A stretch of 64,000 bases of DNA from Euryodendron excelsum (lineage: Eukaryota > Streptophyta > Magnoliopsida > Ericales > Pentaphylacaceae). Location of the stretch: NCBI GenBank assembly GCA_033060915.1, contig CM065387.1:40810501-40874500 (forward strand), written 5' to 3'. Shown piece by piece: positions 1 through 11,998 of the stretch. Position 1 is the first letter of the stretch, and each line of letters starts with the position of its first letter. The position numbers and the translations under genes were made by a program. Under the pieces are notes generated by a model that was given only the letters and a program-made list of their open reading frames with translations, ran no database searches and was not told the origin of the DNA.

Positions 1-502
1 GGAATAAAGAATGGACTTCTTAAAAAGATGATTTCTACTCTTATTGATGAGAATGAGAATTTACAAAAAGAAAATTAAGTTTTGAAAAATTAAGTTTATG
101 CTTTGAATGATAAGATTAAGAAAAACTCTTTTCAAAAAGATTCTTCAAAAGAAAACCAAATTTTGCTTGATAAGGTTAAATGCTTAGAAACAACTCTTTA
201 TAAAATGTGTAAATGGAAAAGAAAAACTTGATGCAGTTTTGGAAAAACAAAAACGTTCACTTGACAAAGCTGGTCTTGGCTTTGATCTTTTTAAAATGAA
301 GAAATTTTCAAAAGGCAGATTTAGTGCTTCAATTGGAAAACCACAAGTCTCATGCTTTTTCTGTCATAAAATAGGACATATTGCTAGTAGATGCTATGCT
401 TTACAAAAATCTAATGTTCCTAGCAATGCATGGGTACCTAAAAGACCATTGAGGACTAACCCCCAAGGACCTAAGATGATTTGGGTACCTAAGGTCAAAT
501 GA
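1..502 (+). pseudogene. SIRE-like Ty1/copia gag, C-terminal part (copy 1)
   Basis: This is the C-terminal end of a retrotransposon nucleocapsid (Gag) protein that packages element RNA. The stretch 239-502 reads in one frame and contains a CX2CX4HX4C zinc knuckle at about 350-393 (C, C, H and C all present), then a basic tail with two VPK repeats and a stop at 500-502. Upstream, lysine- and asparagine-rich coiled-coil-like sequence is broken by stops and a frameshift, although it aligns base for base with 33300-33500 of the second SIRE copy. The rest of gag, the primer site and the 5' LTR lie left of the window. SIRE elements usually have a long Gag with more than one knuckle, which fits. It is a decayed pseudogene; identity as SIRE-type gag is well supported by the pol and env-like genes that follow. 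Confidence 0.82.
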
Positions 503-3500
503 ATCCTTTTTGTAGGTTTGCCTTCAAACCAAATCCAAAAAAGACTATTGGTACTTGGATAGTGGATGCTCAAGGCATATGACGGGAGATGAAGCTAAAT
601 TCACATCTCTCTGACCAAAATATGAAAGTCTTGTCACATTTGGTGACAATAGCAAGGGGAAGATCATCGGTATAAGTAGTGTTGGTAAGAATTCCTCTAC
701 CTCTATCGAAAATGTATTGCTTATTAAAGAACTCAAACACAATCTTTTGAGCATTAGTCAACTTTGTGACAAAGGATGCAAGGTTGTATTTGAATCCTCT
801 AAACGTGATGTAATTGATATTAATGATAACAAGACAATCCTCACTGGACATAGATAAGGCAATATTTATATTTTCAATCTTAATGATTTATCTTCTTGTA
901 AAGTAGAATGCCTTACTGTTATAAATAGTAATGAAAGTTGGTTATGGCATAGAAGACTTGGTGACATTAGTATGAGCATACTTTCAAAGGTTTCTAAAAA
1001 TTATTTAGTTAAAGGTCTTCCAAAAATAAAATTTAACAAAGATAAAGTTTGTGATGTTTGTCAATTAGGTAAGCAAACTCGAATCTCTTTCAAATCTATA
1101 AATATGTTCACTACCTCTAGACCACTACAACTGTTGCATATGAACTTATTTGGACCAATTAGGATTCTAAGTCTTAGTGGGAAACAATATGCACTTATTA
1201 TTGTTGATGACTATTCTAGATGTACATGGACATTCTTCTTAGCTCATAAGGATGAGACAATTGTTTTCTTCACAAAATTTTGTAGAACAGTTTAAAATAA
1301 AAAAGGATTTTCAATTACTTCTATTAGAACTGATTATGGATGGGAATTCGATTGCAAATCCTTTGAAATATTTTGTGATGAAAATAGTTTTGATCACAAC
1401 TTTTCAGCCCCTAGAACACCTCAACAAAATAGAGTTGTTGAGAGGAAAAATAGAGTTTTAGAAGAAATAGGTAGAACCATACTTTGTGAAAATGGTTTAC
1501 CAAAATATTTTTGGGCTGAATCTGTTTAACACGGCTTGTTATGTTTTGAATCAAATTTTATTTAAAAATTTTTTTAACAAAACCCCCTATGAACTTTGGA
1601 AAGATAAGAAACCAAATGTCTCGTACTTTAGAGCCTTTGGATGCAAATGCTTTGTATTGAATAACAATAAAGACAACCTCGGCAAGTTTGATGCAAAATC
1701 TGATGAGGGTGTATTTTTAAGGTATTCAACATATAGCAAGGCTTATAGAGTCTTTAATAAGAGGACTCCAGTGGTAAAAGAATCTGTCCATGTCATTTTT
1801 TATGAATATAACTTTTCTTCAAAGAATGTTGCAAGTAATGATGTAAATGAGCTAGAGCCAGACATGGAAAAGATGGACATTCAACCAAGCTTAAATGGAG
1901 AACCTCAAAATGAAATAGAAGAACAACGAGTTCTTACAAGCCAACAAGAAAATAATGAAGGTCTACCTAAGGAATGAAGTTTGTGCATAACCATCCTGCG
2001 GAACAAATCCTAGGCGATCCTTCACAAGGTGTAAGAACTTGATCCTCTATAAAAAAAAACATATGTAATCATCTTGCATTTTTATCACAAATAGAGCCTA
2101 AATATTTTGATGATAGTGAAAATGATGAGTTTTAGATTAATGCAATGCAAGAAGAATTGAACTAATTTGAAAAGAATGAGGTATGACACCTTGTTCCTAG
2201 ACCTAATGATCATCCTGTCATAGGAACTAAATGGGTCTTTAGAAATAAAATGGATGAGTTCGGAGTTGTTGTGAGGAACAAGGCAAGACTTGTTGCTCAA
2301 GGTTATAGCCAAGAGGAAGATATTGATTTTGATGAGACATATGCTCTGGTAGCTAGACTAGAAGCCATTAGATTGTTACTTGCATTTGCTTGTTTTAAAT
2401 ATTTCAAATTGTATCAAATGGATGTTAAAAGTGCATTTCTAAATGGCTTTATCACTAAAGAAGTTTTTGTTGAACAACCCCCTGGATTTAAAGATCTAAA
2501 ATTTCCTAACCATATTTTCAAACTAACAAAAGCTTTATATAGTTTGAAGCAAGCCCCAAGGGCTTGGTATGAAAGATTGAATAAGTTTTTTATTGAAAAT
2601 GGTTTTCAAGAGGACAAATAAATATCACTCTTTTTATAAAAATAAAAAACAATGACATGCTTACAGTACAAATATATGTGGATGATATTATTTTTGGTGC
2701 TACTAATGAATTGCTTTACAAAGAATTTGCTAAATGTATGCAGGGAAAATTCGAGATGAGTATGATGGGCGAGCTCAACTACTTTCTCGACCTACAAATC
2801 AAGCAATCCAAGGAAGGCACCTTCATCAACCAAGCCAAATACATTAAGGACGTAATCAAAAAATTTGGCATGGAAGATGCAAAGCCTATAAGTACTCCAA
2901 TGAGTACTACCACAAAATGGATAGCGATGAGAAAGGTAAGTCAGTAGATACTAAACTTTATAGAAGCATGATAGGCTCCTTATTGTATCTAATAACTAAT
3001 AGACCAGATATAATGTTTAGTGTTTACTTATATGCTCGTTTTCAATCTAATCCTAAATAATCTCATATAACTGCTGTAAAGAGAATATTTCGTTATCTTA
3101 AACACACACCTAACCTTGGATTATGGTATCCAAAGGGCACTTGTTTTAATTTGAATGCTTACACTTATGCTGACTATGTGGGGAGTAGAGTTGATAGGAA
3201 GAGCACAAGTGGCTCTTGCCAACTCCTAGGTAATATGATTGTATCTTGGTATAGCAAGAAACAAAATTTAGTTGCTCTCTCCACAACTGAGACTGAATAT
3301 GCAGCAGCTGATAGTTGTTGTGCTCAAGTGTTATGGATTAAGCAATAATTAGAAGATTATAGAATCTTATTTAATCATATTCCTATTAACTGTGATAATA
3401 CTAGTGCTATAAACTTGACTAAAAATCATGTTCAAGACTCTCGCATAAGGCACATTGAAATTAGATATCACTTTATACGATATCATGTACAAAAATGTGA

Positions 3501-3621
3501 TATTGAACTTGACTTTGTGTTCACCAACATGCAATTTGCTAATATTTTTACTAAACCATTAAGTGAAGATCATTTTTGCATAATAAGAAGAGAATTAGGG
3601 ATGAGTGATCCTGTGTCTTAA
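503..3621 (+). pseudogene. SIRE-like Ty1/copia pol (protease, integrase, RT, RNase H), decayed
   Basis: The domain order is protease, integrase, reverse transcriptase, RNase H, the Ty1/copia order. The protease motif WYLDSGCSRHMTG is near 548-586. The integrase zinc region near 945-1075 reads HRRLGD, with Asp where the second His is expected, then CDVC. The first catalytic Asp of integrase is replaced by Asn in LHMNLFGP (about 1135-1158). The RT keeps SAFLNG (about 2430), LKQAPRAWY and the catalytic YVDD (about 2676-2690). RNase H runs about 3151-3621 with KSTSGSCQLLG and STTETEY, ending GMSDPVS before TAA. Reading is split over at least seven open pieces by TAA, TAG, TGA and indels. The product would have processed the polyprotein, copied RNA and integrated DNA; this copy cannot do so. 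Confidence 0.9.
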
Positions 3622-4093
3622 TATTTGTTTAATTTGAGTGAAATTCATGTCTTCAATGTTTTAAATATGATTATCATTGCATTTCTTGAATTCATGACTC
3701 ATTGCATGATCATATTAAGACATCTTTTATCTAAAAGTTTGAAAAAGCACATAACCTAAATTCTTTATAATTGACATGCCCAGTTTGGTAGCATGAGTCG
3801 ACACTCCATTTCAAATGGTCGACTCATCACGACAGTAGACTCAAATTATTTCATTAACAGGCATGTGTCGACACAACAAGTTTATGTGTCGACTCATGAG
3901 TCGGGCCTATATACTTTTACGAAGCCCACTTTACAAACATTCGAAATTTTCCTCTCACTCTTTTTCTCTCCTGCTCTACTGTTTGCACCAAAACCCAACC
4001 GTCACTCCCAAACCATCACAAATCTTCATTTCAATCCCTTATAAACCTTAATCGATCTCTTTCCATCCTCTCTTAACTATTCCTAATCCTTCA
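3622..4093 (+). other. pol to env-like spacer with GTCGAC palindromes
   Basis: No coding sequence is supported here. The spacer has a perfect 10-base inverted repeat, ATGAGTCGAC at 3793-3802 and GTCGACTCAT at 3818-3827, and a perfect 12-base palindrome TGTGTCGACACA at 3864-3875, with another GTCGACTCATGAGTCG at about 3889-3903. The same GAGTCGACACATGG-type words recur in the LTR (about 7019-7160). A pyrimidine-rich stretch (about 3945-4080) precedes the env-like start codon, as a 5' untranslated leader would. Confidence 0.55.
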
Positions 4094-5490
4094 ATGGCTC
4101 CTAAAATTGAACAAGGACAAGAAAACCCTAATGACTCATCTTCATGTAATTAGAAATTAAAAAGGGTCAGACCAGTTATCAGAGAATCAATTGAAAGGGC
4201 TCCTACAGAACAATCGGGAAAGCATGTGGCACATTTCAGAGATGTAATGGCTGAAGAAAGGTACATGAATATTTTTAGACTTAGTAAGATTTTGAACAAG
4301 CGTTGGATTAATTATGACTATTTTGAAAGTGAGAACTTCGACTTCCCTCACACCCTTGCCAGTCTAGGCTGGAAACCCTACACATTAGTTAGAGAGAATG
4401 TATACCCTAAATTGGTTATGCATTTCTACTCTAATCTCATGAAAAAAGTTGGAATAACCGAAATCACTAGTTTTGTAAAGGGAGTGAAAATCACTCTAAA
4501 TGAAGGCACTCTTGTAGAGATTGTGGGAACTGGATATGGTGGAGAGACCTATTTTGAGAACATTAACCGAAAGAGACAACTTCAAGTTCTCTATGGTCAA
4601 GACTTACCTGAATCTACAAAACCCATAGCTAATGACCTTCCTGTTGAATTAAGACCGGTACACCATTTTGAAAATGTGAGTGAGAAATACTTGTTTTTCT
4701 TATGGGCCTTCCTCATAAACCCCAAAATTGATGTCCCATACTATATTCTCACCAACATGGCCAATGCCGCTACCACCTCTTCCAAAAATCTATTCTATGG
4801 GATGTTGCTCACCACGATCTTCAAACACTTTAATGTAAATCTCTTGGGTAAGAACTACAAAAAGCCTAACCCCTATCGAGATAAGTACAATAAGTACACT
4901 TTGGGCAGAATGGGGTACAAGAAAGTTGATGGCCATTGGGTTCTAAGGCCTAACAAATTTGCTCCTACTAGCTCTTCACACAAAAGAGCATATGCTTCTG
5001 GACCCAGAAAACCCTTAGCCTAAACTCTTGAAGTCACTCCTGTTGATGAACTCTTAGGCAATATGATGGACATGCTTCAAAGCATGAACCAGAAACTTGA
5101 TAATGGGTTGCAATAGTTGAAGAGTCTTAAGCAAGATGTGGTTCAACTGAAAAAGGATGAAGGCATTGTAGTTGAGAAAGAGGAAGTGGAAAAAGAACCA
5201 GTAAATGAGGGAGAACAAGATTCTGAAACTGCTTACAGAACTCCAGCCAAAGCTCAACAAGAGAAGGAACCAGAGAAAGAATTTGAGGACACAAAGGTTC
5301 AGTCTGAGGGTGAGTCTGAGGCTAGCTTATCTGATGTACCAAGAAAGAAAGCTGGTCCAGCAAAGCGAAACATATCATCTATCCCTTTCTGAAGGAAGCC
5401 ATATGGTCTGAGGCCTAAACCCCTTTTCTGGCCCTTCCAACGCTACTTCTGATCTTGTTGATCTATCACCCTCTCCCTCTCCTTCACCTT
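4094..5490 (+). pseudogene. SIRE env-like / putative plant transposon protein gene, decayed
   Basis: This gene lies between pol and the 3' LTR, where SIRE-type elements carry their so-called envelope-like ORF. The start is taken at ATG 4094, in frame with the long open stretch 4226-5023. One TAG at about 4148-4150 interrupts the N-terminus, a TAA at about 5021 and a TAG near 5115 interrupt the middle, and the frame is lost after 5392. The central region (WINYDYF, FDFPHTLASLGW, YPKLVMHFYSNL, VPYYILTNMA, FYGMLLTTIFKHFNV) matches the plant retrotransposon env-like family. A glutamine/lysine/glutamate-rich predicted coiled coil follows (about 5060-5300), then a basic RKKAGPAKR patch. I see no signal peptide, so a real envelope role is unproven. 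The second SIRE copy keeps only the C-terminal third. Confidence 0.8.
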
Positions 5491-6157
5491 AACCTTCTCC
5501 CAAATTCCCCAACATCAACAGCTTCACTCATGGCCTTGTTATAACATCGTTTTGTCATTTTTTTGTTGCACATTTTGTGGATATTAACTGTAAAATCTTT
5601 TGTAATCTTGTTTTTGAATGAATGAAATCTAACGTTTGTTCTTTTGCCCAATTGATCTCTTGATTACTTGATTGTTTGATTGCTTTCCTGATTATATATT
5701 TTATTTTGTTATAACATTTTTTTACTATTGTACCTACTTATAATTTTCATTTTCTTTTTTTCTTTTTGATGAATTGACAAAAAAGAGGAGAAGAATTGGA
5801 TAAAGATTTGGATAACAATGAATGCTAATGAGTGCTTGTTGAAGAAGAATTGGACAAGATTGTGTGACAATTGATATAACCAATGAGTGCTAATTGATAA
5901 ATTTAGAGCATGTTCTCATAGGGAATAACATTAATCAATTCCCTATCTTTGTTTTAAACTAACTTGTTTTGAATTACCTATTAAAAACTTCTTGAAAGTC
6001 ATTTTTGAAATGTCATTTGTCTCTTAAGCATTAGTTGCTTAATTATGAAACAAAGGGGGAGTTCTCTATTGGTATGCAAATCCAACTTTGCCTATTTCAT
6101 TCTATTGTATACCAACTTCATTTGTAAAGGTTTTGTCATCATCAAAAATGGTGAGAT
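5491..6157 (+). other. SIRE copy 1 3' untranslated region and eroded polypurine tract
   Basis: No open frame is supported. The segment aligns with 37240-37976 of SIRE copy 2, including the AAGCATNAGTTGCTTAA block (about 6025 and 37846). The polypurine tract just before the LTR (about 6144-6157, AAAAATGGTGAGAT) is interrupted by T compared with AAAAGAGGGAGAT in copy 2, so plus-strand priming would be poorer. Confidence 0.65.
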
Positions 6158-7483
6158 TGTTGACTCAAATTTGATCCCCATGTTGATTTTGATGATAATT
6201 AAACCTTATGTTATTTTACTAATGCATTTACTTAGTGTGTAGATTAATAAAATTTATAATTTAGAGTTAAAGTCCAACTTAAAGTCTAACACATGTCAAA
6301 GTAGATGCACAACAGTTTAGGATCAAGCGATGCAATCCAAGAGTCATGCAATGTACCAAACTAAGCAATGATACTTAATCCAACTTCAAACAAATGATTT
6401 ACATTTGAAGAGATTAAAGGTGTTTAAATGAAGAATTCATTAAGTATGCATAGATTCAATGAAGTTGATTTGCACTAAAAAAGATTGAAGGTGTTCAAAT
6501 AAAGACTTCATCAAAGTGTGCAAAGATCGGTTAAAGATGATTTGATTGAGAAGAGATTGAAGATTTTCAAGAAGAGAATTCATTGAAATTGCATAATATC
6601 TACAAAGAATCTAAGTGAAGATTTTATCTGGGATACAAAGACTCAATGAAAATGATATGAACTCAGAGGAAATGAAGGTATTCAAGATAGACTTCATCAA
6701 GCTTATAGAAGTCTTATTGAAGTGATCTCAATGAAAGTAATAGCTCGGTAATGAAAGCAAGAGCTAGGCAATAAAAGAGAAAGATCGACTACAAAGAAAA
6801 AGAGCTCAACATTGATAGAGTTAAGCTCTGATACAGTTAAAATCAAGAAAAGATGATTATCAAATGAAAAATTCAATCCAAATTGAATAGAGAAGCACCT
6901 TGAATTATTGAAGACTTTGATTGATCATTAAACCCTAAAGAGAAGACTCGTTGAAGATCTTATAGTTGTACTAAAACTGAACTTGATTATGAGAAGACAG
7001 AAACAAGATTTCTGAGCAATGAGTCGACAAATGGAAATGAAGAGTCGACACATAAAGACAGAAGCAAAAACCTGAAGACAGAATGATCAATGAGTAGACA
7101 CATGAAGACAGAAGCAAAAAAAAAAACTTGAAGATAGAATGATCAATGAGTCGACACATGGAGATAATGGACAACATCTGGAAAATGCAGACCAGATGTG
7201 TCATCACATTAAACCAAGTGTCAACACCTGGGAGATAACGACTAGTTTTTCTAATCTTACAATAGACTGGACTTGCATTAAATGAGCCCCAACAACCTCC
7301 AATAGATGAAATCAATACAAGGGTTTATATACAAGCTTCCAACTGCATTTATATATGAAGAGATACAAGAAAACAACAACCACTGAATGATCAAACTAAA
7401 AAATCTGAACATTCTTCTTGTCTTCCCTATGTGAGCTTTTATTGATTCTATCCACACTCGATAGAGAGTTTGTAATTCGTTTG
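6158..7483 (+). repeat. SIRE copy 1 3' LTR, left part
   Basis: The LTR starts TGTTGACTC directly after the polypurine tract and aligns with the LTRs of SIRE copy 2 (30394 and 37977). It carries diverged tandem repeats of about 60 bases built on GAAGAGATTGAAGGTGTTCAAA (about 6400-6700). It also has an extra local duplication at 7019-7160 (CACATGAAGACAGAAGC, then AGAATGATCAATGAGT) that copy 2 lacks. The LTR is broken at 7483 by the solo LTR and resumes at 12246. Joined length would be about 1.75 kb. Confidence 0.9.
7479..7483. repeat. Target site duplication GTTTG, left
   Basis: GTTTG lies directly before the solo LTR and is repeated directly after it at 12241-12245. A 5-base duplication is normal for LTR-element integrase. 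Confidence 0.92.
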
Positions 7484-8339
7484 TGTCGCGCCCAGATTTT
7501 TCGCGCCCGAGGAATACTCACCCAAGCGGGAAAAATGCTGTACTCTCTCGTTAGAACTCACCCTCCTAAAACAATGAGTGCGACTAGGTTTAAATTGAAA
7601 ATTTGATTTGAATAAAGGGCTTTTGAAAAATATTCGGAGTCGCCACCTAACTTGATTAAGGTGAGTTAGGTCACCTAAAAACTAAGCATAATCCGAAAAC
7701 TACACTTAGGGTTTTTGAAAAAAACGATTTTGAAAATATCTCCTCAAGAGAGGGTTTTTAAAGAAAACAGGTTGTTTGGCAACCTTTGGAAAACATTTAG
7801 CCCTTTTTGAAAAATAACTCTTTTTTGGTCTTTGAAATCAGTGATCTAGGTTCGGAGGTTGGTTACGTATAGGGAAGACGCACTAAGCTATCACCCTATC
7901 CCGCCCTTTCAGTACCTACATGTCAATCTATCCTAGATTCACCTATGAGAGTCTTCGACTAACTATAGTTCAACCCTATTCACTTTGAAAAAGAATGTTT
8001 TTAAAAAAAAAACGAAACTAATATGATGCATGATATGCACGTGCAAGATGAGAGAATTGGAAAATAGAAATTGATTTGAAAAGAAATTGATTTGATTTGA
8101 AAATAGATTTGAAGAAATAGAATTGAAATTGGAAAGTTTGAAAATTGAAAGTAGAAATTTGAAAATAGGAACTTTGGAATTTTGGAAATAGATTGGAATT
8201 TGAGAATTGGAAAGATTTTGGAAACCACACCCATGAAGGTGGAATTGAAAGTTTAAAAAGTATTGTGACCGCACCTATGGAGGTTGCCTACGTATCCCTT
8301 TGGGGGAATCAGGTCAGTCGTAGTTCGGACAAGAGTTCG

Positions 8340-9930
8340 ATTGAAAATAGAAGAGTGGATTGAAGAAGGAACTTGAATTGGACATTGAATTTGATTTGAA
8401 ATTAGAAAAGGAGATTTGAAATTGAAATTGGAAAGATTGGATTTTGATTTGAAAAGATTGATTTTGGAAAGACTTGGTTTTGGAGAGATGGAGGTTTAGG
8501 AAACCTAGACTTAGGAAAAGCTTGACTCAACTTGGAAGGTTTAGGAGATTAAGAAAGGTTGGATTTAGGAAATGTTTGAATTAGGAAATGTTCGATTTAG
8601 GAAAGTGTCATTTTTGGAAGGTTTTGAAATTAGGAAAGTTTTCATTTTAGGAAAGTTTCATTTTTGGAAAGTTTGGAATTTAAGAAAGTTTGGAAATTGG
8701 AAAGTTTTGAAAATTGGAAAGTTTTGAAAACAAAGAAGTTTTGAAAACAAGAAAATTTCGTTTTAGGAAAGGCTTGAAAAAGGAAAGTTTTTAGTTTAGG
8801 AAATGTTTGAATTAAGAAAGTTTCAACTTAAGAAAGTCTTAAATTAAGAAAGTTTTGAGTTTGGAAAAGCCTTAGATTTGGAAAGATTTGAAGTTTTGGA
8901 AAGTTTAGAATTTAGAAAGTTTTTAGGTTTAGAAAGATTTAACTTAAGAAGGTTTCAAATTTAGAAAGTTTTGAATTTGGAAAGATTTGAAATTTAAAAA
9001 GTCTAAGATTTAGAAAGTTTTAGAGTTTTAGTTTTAGAAAATCTTGAAATTAGGAAAGGTTTGAGTTTAGGAAGAGTTTGAAAACTTAGGTTTGAAAAGT
9101 TAATATTTGAAAAGAAAGTAGAATTAGAAAATGGTTGAATTAGGAAAGATTTTTATGTTCAAGTTTTTGGAAACTTAAGATTTAAGAAAGTGAAAGTTTA
9201 GGAAGGATTTGAATTTAGGAAAGATTTGGATTTTGAAACTTAAGAAAAGATTTGAAATTTAGGTTTAGGAAACTTATGGTTTAGGAAGGTATTGAATTAG
9301 GAAAGGTTTGGATTAGGAAGGGATTGGATTTGGTTTCTAAAAGAGAAAGGTTGGATTTTGTTTCCAAAAACGGAGGATGGGATCTAGTTTCCTAAACGGG
9401 GAGACTTGATTTGGTTTCCTAAAGGGAAGATAGGTTTTGGCTAGGATTCGGAAAGGAGATTCTAGAAACCCTATATTTGGAAAATTGTTGTTTTGACGTA
9501 GAAAAGAGGTTTTGGAAACATGTATAGTTTGGATGTGAAAACTAGAGGTTTTGGAAACCTAGGTTTAGGGAAAAGTTTGAAAATCGTGTTTTTGGAAAGA
9601 AAACTAGGGTTTCCTAATTGTGGGTTCTAGGGTTTGGTTTGGGCTATAAGGAAAGAGTTTTTTTTGGAAAACGCGTTTTTGGAAACGAAGGTTTTCTAGA
9701 AGGGAATCCTAGGGAGGAGTTTTTTTGGAAAGCATGTTTTTGGAAACGTAGAGTTTAGAAAGAAAATCCTATAGGGGAATTTCTAGAAGGAAGATTCCGG
9801 GAGGAGAGTTTTTAGAAAGATTTTTAGGGAGTATTTTTAGAAAGTGAATTTTGAGGAAAGAAAGTTTTAGAAAGGAGTTGAAAAAGAGAGTTTTAGGAAG
9901 AGATTTTTAAAGAGAGTTTTTGGAAAGTAT
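8340..9930 (-). repeat. Strand-asymmetric, C-poor degenerate repeat within the solo LTR
   Basis: For about 1.5 kb the plus strand is built from variants of TTAGGAAAGTTT, TTTGGAAAGTTTGAA and similar words, with very few cytosines. Read in the inferred sense orientation (minus), it is a pyrimidine/A-rich leader nearly free of G. A similar stretch occurs at about 15700-16400 in the second family member. No frame codes. Confidence 0.7.
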
Positions 9931-10816
9931 AAAAACATCTCACTTTCCTAAAGCGATTCTAGCCATAAGAAGGCTAGAACCACTTTAAGAAAGTGGTTTT
10001 GAAAACAAGGTTTGAAAATATAGACCAAAAAGCCACTTTTAATATAACACTTTCCTAAAGCAACCCTAGCCATGGAAAGGCTAGAATCACCCTAGGATTG
10101 TGATTTTGAAAACATGTTTTTTTTGAAAAAGAGCTTTTGATGCAATTTTGAAAACAAGCTTGAAAACGCTTTGAAAAACAACTTTGAAAACGAGTTTTGG
10201 AAGATGCAAGACTATGATATGCACAATGCAATTTGGGGTCGTGAACATACAAGGTTAAGGCTTCACCACATAATAAAGGGGGCCGGACCCACGTGGTCTT
10301 TGGTTAGACTAGAAGAAAGCCCCCGACACGGTGACTCTCCCATAGTCCAATCCTATACATGGATCGGGAATCCCCTTGTTTCAAGCATGCAAAGAAAGGG
10401 GGGGAAAGAGATGGGGGATTAAAATAGAGAAAACCCAAGTGGGTTGGAGAGAGAAGAGAGAGGGGGAAAGTGCAGAAAATTAAATAGGGAGCCTACCTTG
10501 TTTCTTGTTTATTTTGGCGCGCCGTGCAGTCTTCGGTCTTCGGTCTTCGGTCTTGATCTTCACCCTTCAGTCTTCAAGGGTTGTCTTCAAGCTTTGGAGG
10601 GCTGCTCTTCAAGTCTTCAGAGAGTGGTTGAATGCTATTGTATGAGTGTATGAGGAAGTGCATGAGTGTATAGGAGGCTAGGGTTTAGTGTAGGGTGGCT
10701 AGGGTTTGGAGAATTTAAGGAAACTAGGGTTTTTGGAGGTGCTCGAGCTCTGTATATCGAATTGTATGATTTCTAGGTTTAGTTTGCAAACCCCTTTCAC
10801 GTTGATCGAGGCTCTG

Positions 10817-10824
10817 TATTTATA
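10817..10824 (-). promoter_or_regulatory. Probable TATA box of the Ogre-like LTR (TATAAATA on minus)
   Basis: TATAAATA reads on minus here, and TATAAATA reads on plus at 48900-48907 in the oppositely oriented relative, both flanked by GGCGCC motifs on the upstream side. Conservation in position and orientation supports a promoter. Confidence 0.5.
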
Positions 10825-10839
10825 GAAGTTGGACAAGCC

Positions 10840-10940
10840 TGGCGCCTGTTGCAGTGGCGCCAGGGCAAAATTTATACTGGCGCCACTAGGAGTGGCGCCA
10901 GGCCATTTTTTGGCTTGGTGCCACTGCTAGTGGCGCCAGC
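10840..10940 (-). promoter_or_regulatory. GGCGCC palindrome cluster upstream of the LTR TATA box
   Basis: Several (T)GGCGCC(A) words are clustered. One pair forms a perfect hairpin, TGGCGCCACT at 10878-10887 and AGTGGCGCCA at 10891-10900, with a 3-base loop. The copy at 48818-48866 keeps related words next to its TATA box. A role in LTR transcription is inferred from position only. Confidence 0.45.
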
Positions 10941-11597
10941 CATTTAAGAAACAATTAAGGTCGGCAAGCAACGTATCTTTGACTAGATTTGGGCGCCTGT
11001 ACTAGTGACTACCATGTAAACTTTAGCATGGCTTCACTAGGAGTGACTCCAGAAAGTCCGGGAATGATTTGAAGGAGCAGGGAGTGACCCGGAAGGCCGG
11101 AAAGGAGCAGGAACACTTAAAATAGTGTCCTGGAGGTATTTGACTTGAAAAGTGAGGATTGGATGTGTCGGAAAGGTTGACCGAGCCTTTAGGGGCAAAA
11201 CGGTTAATCGGACCGGAAAACTGCCGAGACAGACTTAAACTGTTCCGGAAGAAGACTTGGGATCTGGAAACATTATTTAGAATGTTCCCAGAGGTTTCCG
11301 GTTTGATTCCCAGGGCCGGCGTGGTCGGAAATGGAGACCGGCCCACCAGGGGCAAAACGGTCATTTTGTACCGGGTTTGCTGGAACTGACTCGAAATGGT
11401 CCGGAAAGGTAAAGGAAGGTCGAGAACACTATAAAAAGTATTCTCGGGACATTACCGGCTTGATACCCAGAGCTAGTGTGGTTCTCGGGGCATTCGGATG
11501 CTTAGGGGCAAAATGGTCATCTTGACCGAAGAGGCCCTAAGGGTAGTCTGGTTATTTTTCCCCGAAGTGAGCTAACAAACATGGGTATTGACCTAGG

Positions 11598-11998
11598 TGT
11601 TGAGTATTTCCGCTACTCGGACGGGGTTGACGATTTGAGAGTATTTCCGCTACTCCAATGGCTCTGTGAGTATTTCCGCTACTCTAACGGTTCTGTTGAG
11701 TATTTCCGCTACTCTAACGGCTCTGTGAGTATTTCCGCTACTCTAATGGCTCTGTGAGTATTTCCGCTACTCTAACGGTTCTGTGAGTATTTTCGCTACT
11801 CTAACGGTTGAGTATTTCCGCTACTCGGACGACTCTGTGAGTATTTCCGCTACTCTAACGGCTCTGTGAGTATTTCCGCTACTCTAACGGTTCTGTGAGT
11901 ATTTCCGCCACTCTGACGGTTTGGTGAGTGTTTTCGCCACTCTGACGGTTTTGTGAGTGTTTCCGCCACTCTGACGGTTTTGTGAGTAGTTTTACTAC
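11598..11998 (-). repeat. 29-base minisatellite in the LTR (hairpin-forming units)
   Basis: About 13 units of the pattern GTGAGTATTTCCGCTACTC followed by TAACGGTTCT-type sequence are arranged head to tail. The period is 29 bases, with occasional one-base changes and drift at the edges (CCACTCTGACGG variants). Within each unit GAGTA and TACTC can pair around TTTCCGC. It lies in the inferred U3, upstream of the TATA box. Confidence 0.88.

Noticed and set aside
4094..5490. Reading the env-like gene as a true viral envelope of an infectious virus
   Set aside because: No signal peptide, cleavage site or clear membrane anchor could be seen, and the gene is broken; only the env-like position and family resemblance are supported.
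10171..10653. Plus-strand frames inside the solo LTR
   Set aside because: No similarity to a protein family, located in LTR leader sequence, and not conserved as frames in the related LTR at 17.2-17.6 kb.
11598..11998. Regular 29-base repeats resembling a CRISPR array
   Set aside because: Units are directly adjacent with no unique spacers, lie in an LTR, and the genome is a plant.
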